Assembly: GCF_008831285.2 (NCBI RefSeq)
Contig: NC_045150.1
Location: 9,808,001 to 9,872,000 of the forward strand
Reading direction: 5' to 3'
DNA length: 64,000 nt
Source of the DNA: Nymphaea colorata
Taxonomy: Eukaryota > Streptophyta > Magnoliopsida > Nymphaeales > Nymphaeaceae
Positions 11,801 to 21,800 of the stretch are shown one piece after another. A model generated the notes under the pieces. It did not search any database, had not been told where the DNA came from, and saw only the letters and a program-made list of their open reading frames with translations. A program made the translations under genes and the position numbers. The first letter of the stretch is position 1; each line of letters starts with the position of its first letter.

Positions 11801-12913
11801 ATATGATGGAACAAAGAAAATATCATGAAGATCCAAAACAAAACCAGTATCAAGCCTAATCTGGCATTGTCCTACAATCTTCACATGTGAGCGCATTTTG
11901 TTTCCTGAGAAAATGTTCTTCTCATGTAGTGTTGGTTCCCTTTGGCTCAGAAAGTCATGTAAAGAATTGGCAATATGCACAGTAGCACTAAAGTCAATCC
12001 ACCAGTTATTAATAGGAACATATAACATATTACTTTCAAGTGAAACAAATGACATGTTACCTTTCTTCTCTAATCAATTTTTGTACTTGATGCAGTCTAA
12101 TTTCTTATGCCCCTTTTTCTTGCAAAAGAAACACTTTATAGGAGCTAAGTTAGTCTGCACAGTTTGAGAAGCAGTTTGCAATGTTGACTTCTTCTTGGCA
12201 CTCTTTTTCATTAAACTTTTCTTTATGTCAAATTTACTAGCCCTAGAGTGAGAAACCATATGTGCACTTTGCAACTTCTCACCCTTCATTCTTTCATCCT
12301 CTTCAACACACTTAGACATCAATTCATTGAATGTCCATTCAGTATTATGTGTGTTGTAACTGATCTTAAAAGGAGTACATTCAGCTGGTAAAGAGGTCAA
12401 AGTATAGAATACCAAGAAAGATTCAGAAATAGTCAACTTCATGTCATTCAATTAAGAAGCAATGTTCCTCATTTCTAACATATATTGGCGAATGTTACCC
12501 CAACCTTGATATTTCATAGATATTAACTTTGACATTAGGGTACTGGCTCTGGCTTTATGACAACTGACAAACTGAGCCTCAACTGCATCCAAGAACTCTC
12601 TCACCGTTCTACAATGTGGGACAGCACCACGTATGTTCTTAGCGACCCTTGATTGCAAAAGCAACAAGCTTAGTCAGTTAGAATGCTCCCACTTGTCAAA
12701 GTACACTGTTTCATTATGTGTACTTTGTGGTGTAAGAGGAGGTGGCTCAGGTCACCTCAAAGCCATATCCAGATCCATATACCCCAATGTAAACACAAAA
12801 TTTTCTTTCCATTCAGCATAATTTGAATTATCAAGTAAATGGATAGAATTTGAGCCATTAAAATAAATAGAACCAGGCACTGCAGATGACAAAAGACATC
12901 GATAAGTTGACAT
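8870..12913 (-). pseudogene. Copia gag-pol polyprotein, broken
   Basis: In minus-strand order: gag can be followed from an ATG at 12913, with an in-frame TGA at 12752-12754 and further stops near 12674 and 12452. The zinc knuckle CFFCKKKGHKKLDC (CX2CX4HX4C) is at about 12080-12125. The protease is at about 12020, with WWIDFSATVHI where WxDSGAxxH is normal. The integrase has an HHCC head at about 11460-11575 (WHRRLGH, then CVDC) and a catalytic core at about 10830-11390 containing DRGGEYYG and QNGVAEKRNHTL. The reverse transcriptase lies at about 9280-10160 and keeps YVDDILLASND. RNase H lies at 8870-9340 and is entered by a frameshift near 9300. The protein would make virus-like particles and integrate its cDNA, but these breaks rule out an intact product from this copy. 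Confidence 0.92.
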
Positions 12914-14458
12914 GCATCATATGAGACAAACCATATGGAACAGTAAACTAAATAAAAGGCTCTTTATGTCTACTATTTTCAAGACAAATATCCGGGGTCA
13001 TTAGGATACTACTTTGGTAATATACCTAATACACACATGTATTCCGTCTTAACTTTATCTACTAAAACTAGGAAATGTAAATCCAAACTATAGCTAAGCA
13101 TAATACATTTGGGTGTAAAATGACAGAACTATGTAAGGATCTATTTTCCTATTTTACTCTACTTATTCTTCTGAACATAACACACTACCTTTGGGTAATT
13201 ATGTTACTTCAAATAAGAATAAGTACAAAATGAAACACTAATGTGCCTTTAAATTATGCGTAGTCACTTTAGTGAGGTATCACATGATTTAACTAATCAT
13301 AGGCTCTTTACATTAGTGTTATCGTACAAACTTTATGATCATGCAACAAAATTAACTTTAGCATAATCCTAAACAAAACATAATACAAGAATATGTTATA
13401 AAATCACATATAAAATGAAACACATGAATCATTTATGCATAATCAACTTAATGCTATCTAAGTTATTCATTAAAGCTCCATAAAACATAATGAATCGGTC
13501 CCGTATCGATCTAAAATGATCGAACCAATCCATTAATCACCTTAAATTAGCATAAAAACACATATACCAGCTTCCTCTAGCTTAGAACCGGTCTCGTATC
13601 AGTCCTAAATGAACCGAATCGGTGGAAAACTAGATGAACCAGTTCGAAAAGGAAAAGAACTGGTCTCAAACAACTCTGAATCAGTTCGAAAAGACCCGAA
13701 AAGGAAATCAAAAAAAGGCGAGCCGGCGGAAGACGAGCGGCAACAAGAAATTTTTTTTTTTATTAAGCATTATGGATCCGGGTCGGCTCAACATGATTCG
13801 ACCCAGGTCCGACCGTCTCCCACTCGACCGTATCCCGCTTGACCGAGCGAGCGGTTTCAGGCAGCAAGAAACTGCCGCTCCTCTGCAAAACACCGAACGC
13901 AGGGAACAGTGGGTTCTTCTCCGACGGGCTGAGTGAAGCCTTGGGTGGGCGCCGGCGACTCTCACGGCGCCGTCCGACGACGGCTAAGTCGCCAGCATAC
14001 TTATGACCGGTCGTCGCCCTCCCTGTGCCTATTTTGCATATTAGGGCATGATTTGAAAAAAAAAACGGCAATGGGGAGGGTGACGGGCGACTTTGGGTGG
14101 GCGCCGGCGGGTGCTGTCGGGGCCGACCGATGACGGTGAACCCGCCGGTGGCCTCCCTTCCTTCAGACGCCCTTTAACTGAAGGCCAACCTCTTCCCTGT
14201 TCCTTCTCATGTTCTTTTCCTTCTGTTGGGCGGCTGAAACGACGCCGAAAAAGACCACCGGCAGGCCACCCAACGGCGTGGGTGGCTGCCAGCGGGTCGC
14301 GCCAGGACGCAGAGGTCCGGTCGTCGCCTAATGGCCGGCCGATGCCTGCCTTAGGCCGAAATCCGGCGCCCCTAGTTTCTGCCCTATTCCCTTTGCGTGA
14401 AGACAGAATGCAAAGGGAAACACGCGCAGCGGAAGCGTGGTGTGGGCCCATAACCCAT
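12914..14458 (-). other. Long 5' leader of the copia element with a GC-rich half
   Basis: About 1.5 kb separates the 5' LTR from the gag start. The part next to gag (12914-13600) is AT-rich. The part next to the LTR (about 13690-14458) is strongly GC-rich and holds two copies of TTGGGTGGGCGCCGGCG (13941 and 14093) about 152 bp apart. Open frames there lie on both strands, overlap and match nothing I recognise. It may be a structured or packaging leader or a captured GC-rich host fragment; the sequence alone does not decide. Confidence 0.6.
14424..14457 (-). promoter_or_regulatory. Primer-binding region matching the 5' half of initiator tRNA-Met
   Basis: The plus strand here contains GGAAGCGTGGTGTGGGCCCA followed by TAACCCA, ending one base from the 5' LTR. 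This is the D-stem to anticodon-loop part of plant initiator tRNA-Met (anticodon CAT within GGGCCCATAACCC), with a 2-base insertion. Because the element runs on the minus strand, its RNA is complementary to the tRNA. The site therefore fits priming by a 5' half-tRNA cut in the anticodon loop, as established for Drosophila copia, not by the usual 3' end (TGGTATCAGAGC). Confidence 0.75.
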
Positions 14459-14869
14459 TGTTGGAACTTTGAGAGGAATCAAAGACCGCGCACAAAAAAC
14501 GAAAATACAGAAATCGAAAATAAGCATTCATGATTCATGTATTTCATAAGGGCGGAAGAAGAACCTGTAGAGGCGACCGCCGACTGAATGTCGACGGCTG
14601 TTGGAAGAACGGCTACAGTCCCCATAGAGTCGTTCCCCAGCAGCATTGGCAGCGGCGGTGACGGTGGCGGCAATGGGTTTCTCTCCTCAGCCATGGCAGC
14701 CCAGTAATGGGGACAGGCAATTCACGTATGGCTAAGGGGACCGATTACCCAGACGGTAAAAATTGAATGTGTCTCACACCATCACAAGACACGAGTGTTT
14801 ATACTTAGGGTCTGAAACAGATATGGACCCGTATCGACGCAAGACTATCCAGATGGGGAAATCCCAACA
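14459..14869 (-). repeat. 5' LTR of the copia element
   Basis: It is 411 bp, the right-hand copy, bounded by TG..CA and followed by the second ATGAG duplication. It is slightly longer than its partner because of a small GC-rich indel near 14645 and a 2-bp indel near 14783. Confidence 0.95.
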
Positions 14870-14874
14870 ATGAG

Positions 14875-14943
14875 ATCTCTTGGGGAGAAAAACAGGAGAA
14901 TTTAGCAAGATTTTTGCTGGACCTGGGGGAGAGAGTATATTAG
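14875..14943 (+). pseudogene. LINE remnant, right part
   Basis: Directly after the target duplication the frame of the 8021-8266 remnant continues for 22 codons (ISWGEKQENLARFLLDLGE) to a TAG. This shows the copia element landed inside it. The GEISW-type motif is common in plant LINE ORF2 proteins. Confidence 0.45.
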
Positions 14944-15990
14944 TGAATTCGATTTCTGTTGACCTCTATGGTGGCCCTCCTTTGTTAGAGAGACTATTCA
15001 GTCAAACGGAGAAGCATCCCAATCGTTAATAATGGATTCAATTTTATTTTGACTGTAGGATATTTTACGTTGGAGAGAAAATTAGCTGCCCGTTCAATGT
15101 TAACTGAGTCTTGTCTTCAGAAATTATGAATTCCTCTTGCTTCCAGGCTCTTTTTATGTTCAACACCACCTGTTTCCTGTTCCATCTCCTCTAAGATGTG
15201 AAAATGTTTTTATATATATATACATTGAATGTATAATTTCATGAACTTAAAGTTAAAGATGATAACAACACGTACGCATGTCCAGATGAGTTGAAAATGC
15301 ACGTTTAAGGGTGTTACTCCTGATGTTTGGATTTGTCTCAGCCTAAAGCTTTGAGCTGCTGGCTGTCCAGGTCTTACCATTGTGCTTGTGAATACATATA
15401 TCTATATATAGAAGAGAGGGACGTTGGTCCTCTGAACAGCACCTTCACCCACTGGCAAGATCTCAACCTTGTCAGATTTTGTTGATCCAATTTTATAAAA
15501 ATAGTCTGCATGCATTTTATGGCAGAAAATATGCCTTGGATCTTACAAATTTAATGCAAAATATGATTAGAAGACCCGAGTTTCAATCTTTTGAATCGGA
15601 AAATCCATGATTTTACATGCAAATAACATTATCTAAAGCGTCATCTACATTCAGTCATGTTCTACAGAAAAGGAGGAAAGAAAAGAAGAAATCAAAACTA
15701 GAGCAGGAGACAACATAGATCGTCCAAACTAATGCAAGGATAGAAACAAATCTTGTTCCGCAAAGCTGAAATGTTATAAACACAGAGAATCAGATGTAGA
15801 TCACATCTGTTGGCATCTCACACTTCTCCAAAGGACAAATATATAAGCAAAAACACAAGCACGATTAACTAGAAAGAAATTATGAGTCGGCCGCATGTTC
15901 TGGGAGTTGCAGCAAAGACCGTTGTTTCATTCATTTGAGCACCTACCCTCCAAGTTAATATGCATGTGGAAGAGCTTGATCTGCCCTGTC
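14944..15990. other. Spacer between the copia insertion and LEA14-2
   Basis: AT-rich sequence without a supported gene. It includes the 3' side of the second LEA14 gene and short TA runs near 15213-15222 and 15398-15409. Confidence 0.5.
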
Positions 15991-16627
15991 CTATAAAATC
16001 TTGATCTCCCCTGATTTGTTGAGCGGAATTGTGATCATCTTCCCAATAATGGGCATGCGGAATTTAAGGGTGACGTCCAACTCATAGTCGATATCTCCAT
16101 CGCCGGCTACGTCCAGGGTCATGGTCTTGACGATGCTGTATGGAATCTCCACCGGGACGTCAAACGTTTTTTCTTTCCACGCCGGTAGCGAACCTTGATC
16201 GGGAACCACCCCTGAAGCGATGACCCTGTCAACAGCCAACGAATTCAGACACTACCGTTTGGAGATAGCGATAATATTCCGGCGCACAGAACTAAACGTA
16301 ATAATGATGATAATAACAACGAAAGAAGGTGGGGAAGCTTCGAACTAGCTACCTTCCGGAGCTTTTGAAGGCGAAGGGGACCTCTCCCATGGGGATGCTG
16401 AAGAAGTTGGGGTTGTTGACGACGACGGTGCCCTGTAACGTCACCGACTTTGTGGTCACCTTCTTCAGCGCCACGTTCCTCAGGGCTGCCTTCGGCACAT
16501 CAAACAGACCGAAGATCATCTGCTTATCCTTCGCCGCCGCAACGTTCCCCTTCCCCCTCTCCGGCAACAGCAACACCACAGACAAGACAAGGAGGAAGTG
16601 CCATACGTTCTTTGCCACCTCCGCCAT
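15991..16627 (-). CDS. LEA14: LEA14-like WHy-domain protein with hydrophobic N-terminus, copy 2
   Basis: The gene has two exons: 16627-16353 (275 nt) and 16225-15991 (235 nt), joined by GT..AG in an Arg codon at the same place as in copy 1, giving 169 residues. After about 35 residues the protein follows the LEA14 pattern: VNNPNFFSIPMGEVPFAFKSSGR, split by my reading into VNNPNFFSIPMG and FKSSGR, then GVVPDQGS, then GDGDIDYEL and GEIKIL. Two differences from copy 1 stand out. Residues 9-21 (WHFLLVLSVVLLL) form a hydrophobic core after MAEVAKN, followed by charged and small residues, which looks like a signal peptide or membrane anchor. The C-terminus stops at GEIKIL, without PxLSDIF. TATAAAG (16683-16677, minus strand) lies about 50 bp upstream of the start. 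It is probably a tandem paralogue directed to the secretory route; the targeting is inferred. Confidence 0.9.
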
Positions 16628-16676
16628 TGGTCTCTCTCTCTCGCTCTTTCTGTGCCCTTCTCTGTCGTTATATATG

Positions 16677-16683
16677 CTTTATA
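16677..16683 (-). promoter_or_regulatory. TATA box candidate of LEA14-2
   Basis: TATAAAG on the minus strand, 50 bp above the start codon, next to TATATAA (16668-16674). Between it and the ATG lies a CT-rich leader on the plus strand (GA-rich on the sense strand). The short spacing implies a leader of about 20 nt if this box is used. Confidence 0.45.
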
Positions 16684-18803
16684 GATCGCCAGTAGAATGC
16701 TGGTGACCCCAGCCAGCGGGGGTAGTCCCTGTAACTTGGGCCCTCCGCCCTCGCATTAATGGTACATCTTCACCCAAGGTCAGGGAAGATTTCAAGGATT
16801 CTTATAAGGGCGTACAAGTGAATGCTGCCACCCTGTGAAGACATAAAATGTTAAAAGAGGATCAGGCCGTTATGAAGAAGAAAGATATCGTCGTTGATTT
16901 TTCCATAATAAGCCTTACCTCATTTTCTTTATCAGCGCTCTGGATTTTGATTCCTTGCTCATCCAACTGTCTCTGCTTTCTGGAAAACCTCTAAGTCGAT
17001 CCCATTGTCCATTGTTAGATCATGTAGCATAGCAGACCAAAAAGACATATAAACCGATAGGCATAGCATCGCCGATGAGGTTGGAGGACTGATGAAAGCC
17101 CAACCAACAGTTTGATTCTCTTGTATTCTATTAGTTTAGAGTTTGATTCTCTTGTATTCTATAGTTTAGACTGCAAACAATAGCAGGCGCTACTCTCGAG
17201 TTGAAGAGAGTAACCATAAGTTCACCCAAGCCACCGAGACTACAGAGGCAGGAGCTTCCACATCGAAAAGGTACCTCCTTCATCCTATTGTTTTTAGATG
17301 TTTGGAACTCTGGATCACATCCTTCCTATCCGCTAACGGCTAACCACCACTTAAGACAGCCCAAGACAAGAGGCTAACACGAGTTTGCTAATTGAGTGCA
17401 AGCTGGATATTTAATCAGCCTTAATTATACATAATATATAAGATGATTTCTTTATATCCATGTTGGTATTTTCAAGAGATTTAACCATATAGATGCAGTT
17501 TTCATGTCCGAAAACTTAAAAGATGATGTAAAGCTTACTTTTAAAAAATATGGTATAAATAAAATTTGTTAAGCCAAAGAAAGTTGAATTGCTGATTTTT
17601 AAGTGCTTATAGCAGCCCACACGTACAACAGAACTGTCACTTTGGACGAAATTAACAGTTTAAACGGATTTGTCTACGCTAAAAGAGAGAAAGCATCAAA
17701 GTGAAATGACGGACCCAAGGTCAGCGGTAATAGGATGAGGACGAGTGAGGAAAAATCTCTAACCTGAGAGATCTGTGTATTGTGACAGATTATGGCCCCT
17801 ATATACCGAAACATAAAAGAGTTCTTTCACCACGCAAAACATGGCCCAATGGTCGAACCACGAAAAAACCGTGTCTACCTTGTTCTCACTCATTATATGG
17901 AGCGGCATTCGTCCCACGCTTGCATGGAAGATTCATTTGCGGCGCTCGAATCCGTCGGACTCCTACAGCAGGCCTGATTAACTCACAGTAGGAAGAACAG
18001 GTTCAATTGACCCTTCATAACAGCAACACGAGTTGGAATCATATCAGCATATCGTGTATAAGCTTATTTTATATGTTAATTTTGTCTTAAAAGATATGCG
18101 GATTTTGTACATCTCACTGTTTTTTAATGGTGTAAGTTTTTGAGAACTTTACTTCTATACCATTAGCAATATGGTAAATTCATTAAAAATGTCATGAGAT
18201 ATTTTTCCACATTGTCGATAAACAAACCTTCAATTTTTGCGGTTGCAAAAAATAAAAATTTTGCTTGCATGTCTGAAAACTCAAATGCCCTATACCCCAT
18301 AGAAATCAGATCTTAAGAAAGATCTCTAATATGAGGATTAAAATGTCAATGTAAAACGCGAAACAAGTAATGGGATTTGTTCTTTTTACAATAATCCCTC
18401 GCTTACGAGCCTCCGCAAAACCTAAAATCCCTGTGCTTCGATGGATACACACAACAAGGTCCTCTTTTTACTGTTCGAAATTAAAGATATTTAACTAGTA
18501 ACAAAATAAACGATCATTGAAATGAACACAGCTTGACCACCAAATAAATTTCTCAACATCCCAAGATACATGACTCGGAGAAGCCAGGCCCCTCCCCAGT
18601 AGACCAACATAATCAACCTTAGAAGGATGGAAATTATTTCTTCAAACCCACTGACAAAAAATCAACTATGGACAGACAAATTAGCAGGCAGGAAAGTCTC
18701 TGTCCAACAGATTGATCACATTTAAACCGAAAACAGAAGAGACAAAACAGGATTGCTCCCGAAACACTCCATGCCATGAAAACAGAGATGGAGAATAAAA
18801 CCA
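16684..18803. other. Intergenic DNA between LEA14-2 and SGT1
   Basis: No supported gene. A short tandem duplication of GTTTGATTCTCTTGTATTCT occurs at about 17110-17165. The open frames near 17780-17990 overlap on one strand and show no domain. The SGT1 3' untranslated region must lie in the last few hundred bases. Confidence 0.5.
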
Positions 18804-21800
18804 CTAGTATTCCCATTTCTTCATCTCCATCCCATCAGGAGCACTGCCCTCAACCGTTTTTGAGCCAACGTCCTTCCAATTCGTTGACAGCACTGTGCCA
18901 TTTGACTCCACCTGTCAGCCCCAAAAAAAGCAGCAAAAAAGGGACAAATCATTCCCATTATCATCGCATAATCAATGGTTCTTTGTTATATAATACGTAT
19001 TCGAGTGGCATAAAGGTGTCAGATAGTAACAGGTTAACACAAAAAGCAAACATCTCAATATGATGCCAAAAAGTTGATGCAGTTACTTACAAAAGATTTT
19101 TTCATCGCGCGTCTGGTATCCTCATCCGCATTCTGGTATATATCACGGAACAACTTGTTTAAAGCAGCATCTCCTTCCAACTTCTCATCCTTCTCCTGAA
19201 AGACAATGGAAGCAAAGGTGGTGTGATGTCATTTTTCAACAATCAATCAGGTAAACCCCTAAGAGAAGAGAACCACTACAGATAACCTGATTCTTAAAGA
19301 CACACCTCTCTTTTAACTTCAGCTTCCAGCTTATCCCAGTCGGTTCCCTTGCTTTTCGAGGATGGATATGCAGGCCGGGGTCTTGTCTCTACTTGGCAAA
19401 AAGAAAGAAAACCGAATTAGATTCCAGCTGTCAATCGCCTCTCTCTTCCCCTTCTCTCTCAAGTCTCAACACGAATAATCATGCACGCACAGACATGCAG
19501 GCATGCACACACACATGCACGTGTAGAAAAAACAGAAACCTGCCCGAGGTAGATACCTAAAACCTGATCTTTGATTCATGTGTGGCAATACAAAGTCAAA
19601 GGAAAAGACAAACTCATCAACTCATGAAAATCAAATTTACCAGACAATGAGTGCAGCCTCTGCGAAGTAGATACTCCACCCTTGTATTCGAGAGATGTCC
19701 AATTAATAGATTCATCAGCTTTGAAAAGACGAATTTCTATTTTTGTTGACAAAATGGTACACCTGCACCTTTGAGGCAAAATCTGCACAGAAAGGGGGAA
19801 AAAGCTCTTAATGACAAGGTTGAACATGACCTGAGCAGGCTAGTTTCCAGGTCAGCATAGCCCCCTAAAGGCCTCAGGACGTAACACTTGATAAAAACTT
19901 CGGACAGGACCTTCAATTTGGATATAAGATTATAAGTAGCCTTTTCTAAAAAGCACATACACCCAATGTTCAAAAATGGCAGTACAGTCAAAGAGCATCC
20001 GTGGATAACCAAACTAGTAACATTGAATTCTTGAGATTGCAAACCAGTCAAGCAGGACCCAACAAGCCCCAGTTCCCACACATAAAGACTACTCACAAGT
20101 CTTGTCCACATGATGACAATATTTCCTGCAGCTTAAAGACTCACATGTAGATACAATCCTCATTTCCCAACCTCAATCTACTTCCACAAAGCTTTCCAAT
20201 TCATGTAACTGTTTTCTCCATTTGTAGCAAAATTTGAATGCGTGCAGATGATTGCTAACATAAGTTGAGGCTGTCTGGTAGTCACGGTCGACCCAAGATA
20301 AGAAAAATATAAGAACTCCAATCAATACATTTTTTCAGCATTCAACTTGTTACATCCATTGATTTGAGTGGTATTGGTCATTTAAATGAAATCATGAAAA
20401 GGTAAATCAAACTTCTAGGTCTAGCCAAAGAGATGCAATGGTTGTATAAACACTGAGTTCCTTGATGTCAGTACTGTCTTACAGGAATTCTACACCATTA
20501 TATCTGCCAAAATGAGGAAAAAAGGAGTTTGAAAAAGTACCAAAACATCGTACACCCGAATCCCTCAGAAAACACATTATCTGTAACCTTTGCACCAAAA
20601 AGATAACAGGAATGCAATGATAAATTTTTCCACTTGCCAATTCCTCTCAGCAGCTTCTTGCCATCAAGCTTCTATTTTCTTTGTATCACCTCTCTCAGTT
20701 ATGCCCATGATACAGTAAGCCATCAATAAGCAAAGCATTTGAAATTCCAAAATAAAACAAGAGAAAATTCCTAATACCTTGGCAAATAGCCGTGGCTGAA
20801 AACAGAAAATCTCCTCATTGGGAACTTCAATGATCACACTTAACTGGGAAAGGGAAAAAAAGAAAGAAAAGTACAAGAATAAGCATAAAAGGAAGAAAAC
20901 TTCGAAAAGAATACAATAGTGGAAGCTTGAAGAAAATAGTGACAGACCAACTGTTCTCCAAAATCGATCTTAATATATTCTGATGATATTCCCTTGGCAA
21001 AAATGGTCAAGACAACTTGGTCAGGCTTCTGGTAGTATTCATGTCTGCAGATAAAAGTGAAACAAAGTTGCACCCTGTAAATATACTGGAATCAAGAACA
21101 GAAGCATGATTGGTAATTAAGCAGATGAACCAACAAAAATAACATGAATTGCTGTATTTCTCTTCGCGATGGCTGCAGATAAGTATCTGAACGCAACTAT
21201 TCAGATACAGATTTAGCAAAATAAAACTTAAAAGCCAAACCAATTGATAAAATTATTTTAAAAACACAAGTTCCAAGCACTTGCTTTACTATGCAGAACA
21301 ATCAAAATCCACAGAAACAAGTCACTACTAACTCAAAGAAGCAGACACCCAAACAGACATATCAATCAAGAACTAGGTTAGAGGTTTTCTTGGCAAACAC
21401 CCAAAAAAAAAGGAAGAAAAAAAATGTCAACATAGAACATAACAACCTATATTTTGGCTTCGGAACTGACACTTCTGAACTTGTATGGTTGTAGCCATGT
21501 CTAACATCATGTCCATTTGCAGTGTTGGTACCGTCTGACAGAAATCCAAGTGATGAAGAAACAGCAGTCAGATGGTTATTGGGAACCAATGACTTACAGC
21601 TATTACTCACCTCTTCTGCATAATCAAATGAAAAGAAAAAATGCAAGTTCAAATAATGCATTTGAAAACATGAGCTCTTTCCCACATGTTGGTTGACTGA
21701 AAACACAACTGAGAGAAACCAAGCTAAGCATCATTTGTCACCTTGAGAACCATAGCAACTTGAAGATCTTACAAATAAAATGATTAAGAAAACCTCTAGC

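Larger units (their letters stand above)
8267..14869 (-). mobile_element. Full-length degenerate Ty1-copia LTR retrotransposon (6.6 kb)
   Basis: Two related LTRs (8267-8669 and 14459-14869) start TGTTGG and end CCAACA on the plus strand. They are flanked by a perfect 5-bp target duplication ATGAG (8262-8266 and 14870-14874). The element is transcribed on the minus strand: the 5' LTR is the right-hand copy, gag starts near 12913 and pol ends near 8870. The polypurine tract AGTGGGAGAT abuts the 3' LTR just above 8669. The order gag, protease, integrase, reverse transcriptase, RNase H defines Ty1-copia. By eye the LTRs differ at roughly two dozen positions in about 400 plus one small indel cluster, so the insertion is not recent. 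In-frame stops and frameshifts make it non-autonomous. Confidence 0.95.

Noticed and set aside
13708..14533. Several long GC-rich frames on both strands
   Set aside because: They overlap one another within the copia leader and LTR and are expected by chance in GC-rich DNA.
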